A stretch of DNA of 6,696 nt from an uncultured bacterium. Lineage in GTDB: Bacteria; Patescibacteriota; Saccharimonadia; Saccharimonadales; Saccharimonadaceae. Position 1 is the first letter of the stretch, and each line of letters begins with the position of its first letter. Made by a program: the position numbers and the translations under genes. The notes beneath the pieces were generated by a model. That model saw only the letters and a list, made by a program, of their open reading frames with translations, was not told where the DNA came from and searched no databases. The DNA is taken from contig CALHCA010000056.1 in NCBI GenBank assembly GCA_937930585.1, positions 1 through 6,696 of the forward strand, in the 5' to 3' direction. Shown in pieces: positions 1 to 5,266 of the stretch.

Positions 1-41
1 AAAAACAATTAAGCTTCTTTGGCTTCTTCATTTTTTTTTTA

Positions 42-458
42 TTATTTAGCTTCAACTTTTTCTTCCGCTTTTGGAGCTTCAGGCAAAGTATTTACAGCTT
101 CACGGTCAAAAGCAACCTGTTTAAGACGAGCACTTTTACCGCTTCGGTTCCTCAAGAATGAAAGGTAGTTTCGGCGAACTTTCGAACGGCGAACAATTTC
201 AATCTTTTCAACTAATGGGCTATGAAGAAGGAAAGACTTTTCAACTCCAACACCACTGGCAATTTTTCGAACAGTAATTCGAGAAGTGTGTGACTTCTTG
301 CGGTCAGTTCGAATAACTACACCTTCGAAGATCTGGATTCGCTCTTTATTACCTTCTTTAATTTTTTGGTGAACGCGAACAGTATCGCCACTTTTAATAT
401 CAAGAACAGCTTCTTTTTTCTGTGCGTCATTAACTTTTTTTATTAACTCAAAACTCAT
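42..458 (-). CDS. rplS: 50S ribosomal protein bL19
   Basis: This is bL19, a protein of the large ribosomal subunit that lies at the interface with the 30S subunit. The family core is clear: SGDTVRVH near residues 23-30, an IFEGVVI strand, the GVGVEKSF segment, and the basic VRRSKVRRNYLSFLRNRSGK block that matches the canonical VRRaKLYYLR...GK signature. I chose the ATG at 458 (138 residues, MSFELIKK) because GTGAG lies 8 bases upstream as a Shine-Dalgarno. An in-frame GTG at 467 would add three residues and is the alternative. Typical bL19 is about 115 residues, and the extra length is a C-terminal tail rich in Ala, Glu and Lys. The gene ends in tandem stops, TAA TAA. It lies downstream of pilB on the same strand but has its own strong promoter in the 66-base gap. 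Confidence 0.97.
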   Translation of the reverse strand: MSFELIKKVNDAQKKEAVLDIKSGDTVRVHQKIKEGNKERIQIFEGVVIRTDRKKSHTSRITVRKIASGVGVEKSFLLHSPLVEKIEIVRRSKVRRNYLSFLRNRSGKSARLKQVAFDREAVNTLPEAPKAEEKVEAK

Positions 459-501
459 ATTTTCCACTCACTTTTAAATTTAATATATACAATCAAGATT
501 C

Positions 502-530
502 ATTATATCATACTTTTTAGTTTTTGTGAA
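502..530 (-). promoter_or_regulatory. Promoter of rplS
   Basis: Read on the minus strand, TTCACA (525-530) is separated by exactly 17 bases from a perfect TATAAT (502-507). TGA directly before the -10 makes it an extended -10. Transcription should begin near 495, giving a leader of about 37 nt. The -35 lies just after the pilB stop codon (534-536), so rplS can be expressed independently of pilB. Confidence 0.8.
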
Positions 531-533
531 GAG

Positions 534-2162
534 CTAAATTACACGATTTACTTCTTCAATAGTTGTATCACCACGAAGTGCCGAAATCACGCCCTGCTGT
601 AAAAGGGTTAATAAGCCATCTTTGCGAGCTTGATCCTCAATAGCTTCAGTTGAAATCACACCTCTTTCCCCGCGCAAAAATGCTGCAATATTATCGTTTA
701 CAACCATCATTTCCATAACCACAATTCGCCCCTTATAACCAAACGGACTATCTTCTGAAGCTACTGGCTTCCAAAGTTTAAAATCTCCAGAAATATCTTG
801 TGGAAGTTTCTCAGCTGGAACACCTTCAAGAACGTTTCGAACCCATTTTTTAGTTGCTTCATCTGGAATATATTCTTTAGCATTTTTATCAAGCTTTCGA
901 ACAAGTCGCTGAGCAATCAAAAGTCGAATTGCACTCGAGAAAATTGGATTCATACCAATCATGTCAATCATACGCGAAAAAGCCGCACTCGTTGAATTAG
1001 CGTGAAAGCTTGAAAGAACCAAGTGACCGGTGATCGAAGCTTGAATTGCAGTTTTTGCTGTATCATTGTCACGAATCTCGCCAACCATTACAACATCTGG
1101 GTCAAGGCGCAAAACAGAACGCAAGCCATCTGCAAAACTAGCACCATGTGTTGTATCGATTGGGATTTGCGAAATTCCACCAATACCATATTCGATTGGA
1201 TCTTCAAGCGTAATAATCTTACGGTCAAGCGTATTTAAGGCATTAAGCATAGAATAAAGAGTTGTTGACTTACCGGAACCAGTTGGACCAACCATTAAAA
1301 CCATTCCACGCGGGTGCGAAATAATTTCATCAATTTCAGCTCGCTCTTTTGGCGCAATTCCAAGCAAATCAAGCTGAAGCATACTTTCGTCAAAATTAAA
1401 CAAACGCATCACAGCATCCATTCCGTACATCGTCGGTACAGTTTCGACACGTAAATTTAAAAGATGCGAAGTTCCATCACGATAAATATCTTTCTGCATA
1501 TGCCCAGATTGTGAAGTTTTTGAAGCACTCGAAACTCCTGCACGCGAAGAGAGCTCACCCATAATGACACGGTATCGATCTCGCCCAAGCTCAGCAACTG
1601 GGTGGAGCGCACCATCAACACGCATTCGGATTCGAATCGTCTGGCGTTGATTTTCGATATGGATATCGCTCGCACCAAGCCTGTCTGCTTGATCAATTAA
1701 ATAATCAAAAACTTGATCAGAAGCAACATTCGCCAAAGTTTGGCTAACCTTCTCTAAAGTGGCACTATCACCCTCACCAGCAATTTCAATATCGTCATAA
1801 ACAATCTTTTTTGGCGGGTCATAACGCCGCATAATATTCTTCCACGCGCTTTCAGAAACCAAGAAAAGCTCGAGAGTCTTACCTTCATCTTGATATTTTT
1901 TACTTAATTTCTGAATAACTGAACGTGGAGTTAAGTTGGTAATTAAAACTCGCCAAGGCTTATTTTCATCGATATCACCAATTTGAAGTGGCGCCAAGAA
2001 CGCCCGATACATCTGTTCATTCGTAAAAAGATCTCTCGCAAGAGGGAAAATATCTTCGAAATCTCGCGTATCAAGATATGTTAGTCCAAGGATTCTAGCT
2101 CGTTGCTCGGTCGCCTCTTCTTCCTTTTGCCTACGCATCAACTGAACTTTATTTTCTTCCAT
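534..2162 (-). CDS. pilB: Type IV pilus / type II secretion assembly ATPase (PilB/GspE family)
   Basis: This is a cytoplasmic hexameric ATPase that powers pilus or pseudopilus extension. Residues about 1-120 resemble the N-terminal MshEN/T2SSE_N domain (ILGLTYLDT). A second N-terminal domain (about 145-280) carries SDIHIE and MRVDGAL. The motor domain has Walker A GPTGSGKST (292-300, K298), the Asp box ITLEDPIEY (317-325), Walker B LDPDVVMVGE (353-362, E362) and the His box TGHLVLSSFHAN (378-389). The GYxGR motif is present (475-479). The length of 542 is normal for PilB/GspE, and PilB fits better than retraction ATPase PilT because of the two N-terminal domains. Oddly, the protein contains no cysteine, so the usual tetracysteine zinc site is absent. 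The ATG at 2162 lies 7 bases after a -10 box, so the mRNA is predicted to be leaderless. No other pilus genes are in the window. Confidence 0.95.
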   Translation of the reverse strand: MEENKVQLMRRQKEEEATEQRARILGLTYLDTRDFEDIFPLARDLFTNEQMYRAFLAPLQIGDIDENKPWRVLITNLTPRSVIQKLSKKYQDEGKTLELFLVSESAWKNIMRRYDPPKKIVYDDIEIAGEGDSATLEKVSQTLANVASDQVFDYLIDQADRLGASDIHIENQRQTIRIRMRVDGALHPVAELGRDRYRVIMGELSSRAGVSSASKTSQSGHMQKDIYRDGTSHLLNLRVETVPTMYGMDAVMRLFNFDESMLQLDLLGIAPKERAEIDEIISHPRGMVLMVGPTGSGKSTTLYSMLNALNTLDRKIITLEDPIEYGIGGISQIPIDTTHGASFADGLRSVLRLDPDVVMVGEIRDNDTAKTAIQASITGHLVLSSFHANSTSAAFSRMIDMIGMNPIFSSAIRLLIAQRLVRKLDKNAKEYIPDEATKKWVRNVLEGVPAEKLPQDISGDFKLWKPVASEDSPFGYKGRIVVMEMMVVNDNIAAFLRGERGVISTEAIEDQARKDGLLTLLQQGVISALRGDTTIEEVNRVI

Positions 2163-2169
2163 TAACTTA

Positions 2170-2198
2170 ATTTTACCACAAGCACTTTATTTTTTCAA
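2170..2198 (-). promoter_or_regulatory. Promoter of pilB, predicted leaderless start
   Basis: On the minus strand TTGAAA (2193-2198), a 17-base spacer and TAAAAT (2170-2175) form a good promoter, with TGG before the -10. Only 7 bases separate the -10 from the pilB ATG at 2162, so transcription should start at or within a base or two of the start codon, and there is no room for a Shine-Dalgarno. Confidence 0.75.
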
Positions 2199-2205
2199 TC
2201 AAAAA

Positions 2206-2214
2206 TGCTAAAAT
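2206..2214 (+). promoter_or_regulatory. Extended -10 of the orphan gene at 2259
   Basis: TGCTAAAAT is an extended -10 element. The same nine bases recur before the TrmH-like gene (2654-2662). No convincing -35 is seen 16-18 bases upstream (TTTATT at 2186-2191). That region lies inside the divergent pilB promoter, so the two promoters overlap and polymerase occupancy may be mutually exclusive. The predicted start near 2221 gives a leader of about 38 nt. Confidence 0.55.
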
Positions 2215-2258
2215 ATTTTCATCGCTTCAAGCGAAATTTTTAGAATAGAGGCAAAAAA

Positions 2259-2615
2259 ATGCACCTTAAAAAATCTTTAGAGCATATAGTTCTGACAAGC
2301 AGCCGTGATGTTCGAAAACTCGAAAATACCGAGATTCCAAAACTTGATTGGAATTCATATCTTCAAATCGAGGGTGAAATCATAGTTGAAATTGGCGTAA
2401 TTCAACCGCATTCTGCTTTTATGAAAATTTACACCATTAATGAGTTTTATGATGCCAATTCCCACCCAAATACAGCTTCAATAGAAGTTAAAAAAGAATA
2501 CTTGGAAGATTCTTATAACTTTAAGCTGGAAATCGGAGAAGTTTCGAAAGAAGTAGAAAAATACACTTTCGAACTTCTCGGTCGTACCTTTTCGCTTCTA
2601 AACAATAGAAGCTAA
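2259..2615 (+). CDS. Hypothetical protein, 118 residues
   Basis: I do not recognise this family. The ATG at 2259 is well supported by GAGG at 2248-2251, seven bases upstream. The product is a soluble protein with no signal peptide, membrane segment or cysteine. It alternates beta-like stretches (IEGEIIVEIGVI, FMKIYTI, YNFKLEIGEV) with acidic and lysine-rich segments, and ends in YTFELLGRTFSLL, which could form a helix. The mixed strand pattern suggests a small alpha/beta or beta-barrel fold, but no catalytic motif is visible. It is divergent from pilB and followed by a good intrinsic terminator, so it is probably a single-gene transcript. Codon use looks like that of the neighbours. It may be a lineage-specific protein of the Saccharibacteria; I cannot assign a function. 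Confidence 0.8.
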   Translation: MHLKKSLEHIVLTSSRDVRKLENTEIPKLDWNSYLQIEGEIIVEIGVIQPHSAFMKIYTINEFYDANSHPNTASIEVKKEYLEDSYNFKLEIGEVSKEVEKYTFELLGRTFSLLNNRS

Positions 2616-2619
2616 TCTT

Positions 2620-2645
2620 GAGCCTTTGGGCTCTTTTTATTTTTT
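2620..2645 (+). terminator. Intrinsic terminator after the orphan gene
   Basis: The 5-bp GC-rich stem GAGCC (2620-2624) / GGCTC (2629-2633) with loop TTTG is followed at once by a T-rich run to 2645. It lies five bases after the TAA of the 118-residue gene. The T-run is also where the -35 of the next gene would fall, so terminator and promoter are packed together. Confidence 0.75.
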
Positions 2646-2653
2646 AAAAAATC

Positions 2654-2662
2654 TGCTAAAAT
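2654..2662 (+). promoter_or_regulatory. Extended -10 of the TrmH-like gene, predicted leaderless start
   Basis: TGCTAAAAT (TG at 2654-2655, TAAAAT at 2657-2662) lies 8 bases before the ATG at 2671. A start 6-8 bases after the -10 would put the mRNA 5' end at or within two bases of the ATG. The -35 position (2634-2639, TTTTTA) is poor and lies in the preceding terminator's T-run, so the extended -10 probably does most of the work. Confidence 0.6.
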
Positions 2663-2670
2663 AGAAGATA

Positions 2671-3228
2671 ATGAAAAATCCTAACTCTTTCGAAAATCAA
2701 AACCGTGCGCAAAATCGTGAAATTATTGTTTTAGCGCACAATATTCGTTCAACTCATAACATTGGTGCGATTTTACGAACTAGCGAAGGTTTTGGTATTT
2801 CAAAAATTATCTTCAGCGGATATTCGCCCTTCCCAATTTTAAAGGACGAAAATTTTCAAGAAACTGGCCGTTTGCCACATATTGCACAAAAAATTGATTC
2901 ACAAATTCATAAAACCGCGCTCGGGGCCGAAAAAATTGTTCCAGCCGAAATTTCTAAAAATATTTTTAAAACAATTCAAAACCTAAAAAGCCAAGGTTTC
3001 GAAATCTTTGCGCTTGAACAAAGCAAAAAATCAATTTTCTTAAAAGATTTTGTAGCCGATAAAAATGCCAAAATTGCCCTGCTTTTGGGAGAAGAAGTTG
3101 AAGGGATTTCGAAAGAATTACTCAATTTATGCGATAGAACTCTTGAAATTCCAATGTTTGGCCAAAAAGAAAGCTTCAACGTTTCGGTTGCAACTGGAAT
3201 AGCCCTTTATAAAATTGCTTGCGAATAG
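2671..3228 (+). CDS. SpoU/TrmH family RNA 2'-O-methyltransferase
   Basis: This SPOUT-superfamily enzyme transfers a methyl group from S-adenosylmethionine to a ribose 2'-OH of tRNA or rRNA. All three family motifs are present: motif 1 NIRSTHNIGAILRTSEGFG (24-42, with N30 and R36), motif 2 ALLLGEEVEGIS (136-147) and motif 3 LEIPMFGQKESFNVSVATG (158-176). The usual SLN of motif 3 is SFN (S168, N170), a mild change. At 185 residues it is a minimal catalytic domain without the N-terminal substrate-binding domain of RlmB/TsnR. That resembles the compact TrmL/TrmH forms, but the substrate (tRNA Gm18, wobble Cm34/Um34 or rRNA) cannot be read from the sequence. The ATG at 2671 is fixed by the -10 box just upstream and has no Shine-Dalgarno. 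Its stop codon abuts that of the convergent Nudix gene. Confidence 0.92.
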   Translation: MKNPNSFENQNRAQNREIIVLAHNIRSTHNIGAILRTSEGFGISKIIFSGYSPFPILKDENFQETGRLPHIAQKIDSQIHKTALGAEKIVPAEISKNIFKTIQNLKSQGFEIFALEQSKKSIFLKDFVADKNAKIALLLGEEVEGISKELLNLCDRTLEIPMFGQKESFNVSVATGIALYKIACE

Positions 3229-3765
3229 TTATTTTTCAACTTTTGCTAGGGCTTTTTTAACAATCTTTAATGTATCTTCTGGCGAATCTGTAAAGTCTTC
3301 AGGATTCTTTTCAACCATTTTTTGGAATTCTTTAAAATTAACTAGTTTAATTTCTGCAACTTCATTGTGTGCAATTGTTAACGTTTCAAGCTTAAAATCA
3401 GTTTTTGCAGCGAAAACTTGCATAAAACGCCGCTTATTTTCTTTAGTATGAATAAAAACCTTTTCAACTTTAATAAAATCTTGAAATTGTAAGTTTAAGC
3501 CAATTTCTTCAATAGTCTCACGATGAATTGCATCTAGATAACTCTCGCCAATCTGAACATGGCCAGCCGCCGCCGAATTTTGCCATCTTCCAGCAAATGT
3601 AGCCTTCGAAAAAGACCGCCGTTGAACCAGAAAATCACCATCTAAATTAAATAAAATTAACGAAACCGTTCGATAAATTCGCCCCGTAGTTTTATTAAAT
3701 TCAGCCTTATCAATTTCGTCAATAATTTTATCATTTTCATCAACAATCGGTAAAATTTCTTTCAT
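3229..3765 (-). CDS. Nudix hydrolase, isopentenyl-diphosphate isomerase-like subgroup
   Basis: Nudix enzymes cleave or rearrange nucleoside diphosphates linked to a moiety X, using Mg2+ held by the Nudix box. The box is complete: G68, E74, R82-E83, E86-E87, G89 (pattern Gx5Ex7REx2EExG). The N-terminal part (VDENDKIID, FNKTTGRIYRTV, LVQRRS) and the AGRWQNSAAAGHV segment look like the Idi/YfcD branch. The catalytic cysteine of type I isopentenyl-diphosphate isomerase (NSVCGH in E. coli Idi) is alanine here (NSAAAGH), so isomerase activity is unlikely and a YfcD-like pyrophosphohydrolase is more plausible. The start at 3765 follows the TAG of the Mur-like gene without a gap. GAGG inside the end of that gene, 5 bases before the ATG, supplies the ribosome site, so translation is probably coupled. 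The substrate is unknown. Confidence 0.9.
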   Translation of the reverse strand: MKEILPIVDENDKIIDEIDKAEFNKTTGRIYRTVSLILFNLDGDFLVQRRSFSKATFAGRWQNSAAAGHVQIGESYLDAIHRETIEEIGLNLQFQDFIKVEKVFIHTKENKRRFMQVFAAKTDFKLETLTIAHNEVAEIKLVNFKEFQKMVEKNPEDFTDSPEDTLKIVKKALAKVEK

Positions 3766-5073
3766 CTAAACCTCGTCTTCAGCAACTTCTGTGAAGCTAC
3801 TAAAAAAGTCATCTTTGGTTTTTTTCCATTTTTCATCCTGACGAACCAACCATTTTTCATCATCTTTATTTAAGAGAAGAATCTTTGTAGCTTCTTCAAG
3901 ATAAATCTCACCTTGAGAGCCTTTAAGCAGTACTAAAGCGCCTTGCCCCATAATCTTATGGACAAAAGTTCCCGCATCAATTGCATTTTTTGCTTCATAA
4001 ACCTGACAACCTCGTAATCTTGCAGCCGGAGCAAGAAATTTATTTGCATGCTCACCAACAGTAACCACCCAGGAAAGAGAAATCCCATCAAGCATCTCAC
4101 CTATTTTTTTATGCTCAAAAGCAGAGGCTTCTCCAAGCTCATTCATACTTCCAATAACTGCAATTTTCGAAGGTGCAGAAAGAGAATAAAGTGTTTTAAT
4201 TGCAGCTTCTAGCGCAGCCGGACTTGAGTTATAAGTATCATCAATTAAGACAGAGTCTTTAACACCCCGCATAAAATTCATTCTCCCAGGAACCGGCTTT
4301 AAACTCATCAACCCACCTACAATTTCTTGTGGGCTTAAGCCAAGTTTAATAGAAACAGCTACCGCACTAGTAATCGGCCTAAGAGAATGTTCACCAAAAA
4401 CTTTTGCTCGAACATTAATTTCGCCGTATTCTGGAGTTTGAATTTTGCCACTAAAACCATCGAGCAAAGAGAAATTATTAGCTATAAAATTATAGTTAGC
4501 TCCACCAACCGAGCTATAAGTTGCAATATTCGAATTTTGAACATATTTAAAAAAATCTGGCGAAATATCATCTTGATTTAAAATTGCCATTTTAGCAAAA
4601 CTCGCAGCTTCAAGTTCTTCTTGCGCAACAGCATCGATACTTCCAAAAAACTCCATATGTTCAGGAGTGACAGAGGTAATTACTGCAATATTTGGAGCAA
4701 GATATTTACTAAACTGTTCAATATCACCGGGGTGATCAGTTCCAAGTTCTTGAATGATAATTTGTGGCTCTTGATCACTCAGTGATTTAATTCGCTTTCT
4801 TGCAGCTTTAAAAACTCTATGCCATTCCCAAAAATTACGAGGATTTCCAGGAAAGTTTATTCCCAAAATCGCCAAAGGGGCACTTAAATGCGTATTGTGG
4901 TTCCCCTCATGCAATCGTACACGATATTTCTGGCTCAAGATAGTTGCAATCGCAAGTTTTGTACTAGTTTTTCCAACAGAACCAGCAACCGTAATCAATT
5001 TAATGTCTGGGTGAGTTTCGAAATATTTTCGAACATATTTTTCAAGTTTTCTCTGAATTCCTTTTTTAAACAT
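3766..5073 (-). CDS. Mur ligase family protein, MurF-like, lacking the N-terminal UDP-binding domain
   Basis: This is an ATP-dependent amide-bond ligase of peptidoglycan precursor synthesis. The closest match is MurF, which adds D-Ala-D-Ala to the UDP-MurNAc-tripeptide in the cytoplasm. Numbered from the ATG at 5073 (435 residues): P-loop GSVGKTS (31-37), the QELGTDHPGDI acidic loop, TSVTPEHMEFFGS, the VFGEHSLRPITSAVA helix, PGRM (262-265), DDTYNSSP (278-285, MurF consensus DDSYNANP) and LLKGSQGEIYLE near the C-terminus. In E. coli MurF the P-loop follows about 100 residues of UDP-MurNAc-binding domain, which is missing here. The tail is basic and ends EVAEDEV. An ATG at 5085 would add four residues, but it lies inside the -10 box of the promoter, so I prefer 5073. 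The gene forms a unit with the Nudix gene. A MurT-type or other amide ligase is the alternative. Confidence 0.88.
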   Translation of the reverse strand: MFKKGIQRKLEKYVRKYFETHPDIKLITVAGSVGKTSTKLAIATILSQKYRVRLHEGNHNTHLSAPLAILGINFPGNPRNFWEWHRVFKAARKRIKSLSDQEPQIIIQELGTDHPGDIEQFSKYLAPNIAVITSVTPEHMEFFGSIDAVAQEELEAASFAKMAILNQDDISPDFFKYVQNSNIATYSSVGGANYNFIANNFSLLDGFSGKIQTPEYGEINVRAKVFGEHSLRPITSAVAVSIKLGLSPQEIVGGLMSLKPVPGRMNFMRGVKDSVLIDDTYNSSPAALEAAIKTLYSLSAPSKIAVIGSMNELGEASAFEHKKIGEMLDGISLSWVVTVGEHANKFLAPAARLRGCQVYEAKNAIDAGTFVHKIMGQGALVLLKGSQGEIYLEEATKILLLNKDDEKWLVRQDEKWKKTKDDFFSSFTEVAEDEV

Positions 5074-5083
5074 AATCTTATTC

Positions 5084-5112
5084 ATTATAATATAAAATCA
5101 CTACTTTTTCAA
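5084..5112 (-). promoter_or_regulatory. Promoter of the mur-nudix unit
   Basis: On the minus strand TTGAAA (5107-5112), exactly 17 bases, then a perfect TATAAT (5084-5089). The last two bases of the -10 are the AT of an in-frame ATG at 5085, which therefore would not be transcribed. The start near 5077 leaves a leader of only 3-4 nt before the ATG at 5073. The -35 lies in the loop region of the upstream hairpin. Confidence 0.75.
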
Positions 5113-5122
5113 GCAGTGATTT
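5092..5122 (-). terminator. Hairpin terminator of the candidate small RNA / mur leader
   Basis: On the minus strand, a 12-bp stem (arms 5122-5111 and 5106-5095, with one G-U pair) is capped by a GAAA tetraloop and ends in UUUU then AUAUUAUA. The U-run is short, so termination could be partial. It is the only terminator-like structure between the phosphatase gene and the Mur ligase. Confidence 0.65.
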
Positions 5123-5228
5123 ATTTGTTGATGTGTGCCCACCCTGGGCGGTTTTTGTTATTTATTTTTATTTATAAGTGTTATTTAGGGGAGAAAACAA
5201 ACATCGCCCTTGATAACACATCAACTAT
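5094..5228 (-). ncRNA. Candidate structured small RNA or mur leader RNA
   Basis: The non-coding gap between the phosphatase and Mur genes contains a unit with its own perfect promoter, a closing stem and a terminator. The predicted RNA starts near 5228. Three bases later a perfect 10-bp stem begins: GTTGATGTGT (5225-5216) pairs with ACACATCAAC (5136-5127). Five bases on comes the terminator hairpin. Inside are GC-rich tracts in an AT-rich setting: GGGCG (5209-5205), CCCC (5191-5188), CGCCC (5150-5146) and GGGTGGGC (5144-5137), plus an A/U-only stretch around 5155-5177. It lacks the signatures I would expect of SRP RNA (GGAAGNAGCAGCC-like loop), RNase P, tmRNA or tRNA, and I do not recognise a riboswitch class. 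It could be a free small RNA or a 5' leader that attenuates the mur operon. Confidence 0.6.
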
Positions 5229-5234
5229 GATAAA

Positions 5235-5263
5235 ATTATATCAAAACGTTTAAGCTTTGTCAA
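5235..5263 (-). promoter_or_regulatory. Perfect sigma70-type promoter of the candidate small RNA
   Basis: TTGACA (5258-5263), a 17-base spacer and TATAAT (5235-5240) match the consensus at every position, and TGA before the -10 adds an extended -10. It is the strongest promoter in the window and lies 3 bases after the phosphatase stop codon's last base (5267). Such strength is typical of stable RNA genes or highly expressed leaders. Confidence 0.85.
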
Positions 5264-5266
5264 TAA

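Noticed and set aside
798..1257. Plus-strand open frames inside pilB
   Set aside because: They are reverse-strand shadows of the PilB motor domain, whose motifs on the minus strand are unambiguous. No start signals are seen.
2223..2238. CGCTTCAAGCG followed by AAATTTTT, a terminator-like hairpin
   Set aside because: The stem is only 4 bp with a three-base loop and lies in the 5' leader of the orphan gene, so termination there is improbable.
3229..3765. Isopentenyl-diphosphate isomerase (idi) as the identity of the Nudix protein
   Set aside because: The essential active-site cysteine is replaced by alanine (NSAAAGH), so only the broader Nudix call is supported.
5137..5155. Plus-strand GCCCA-CCC-TGGGC hairpin followed by GGTTTTT, resembling an intrinsic terminator
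   Set aside because: No plus-strand gene ends here. The same bases are better explained as part of the minus-strand RNA with the perfect promoter.
5202..5204. A second, 7-codon frame (MFVFSPK) from the ATG at 5204 on the minus strand
   Set aside because: The G-rich sequence before it is too close to the ATG to be a good ribosome site, and the frame is too short to judge.
5094..5228. SRP RNA, 6S RNA or ZTP riboswitch as the identity of the candidate RNA
   Set aside because: The conserved SRP loop is absent. The architecture is too short for 6S. CCGCCC...GGGC only loosely resembles the ZTP CCGCCUGGGC element, and the partner motif is missing.
4888..5253. A 121-codon plus-strand open frame spanning the mur start and the intergenic RNA region
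   Set aside because: It lies antisense to the conserved Mur ligase P-loop, has no ribosome site or promoter, and has a composition typical of the reverse complement of a real gene.
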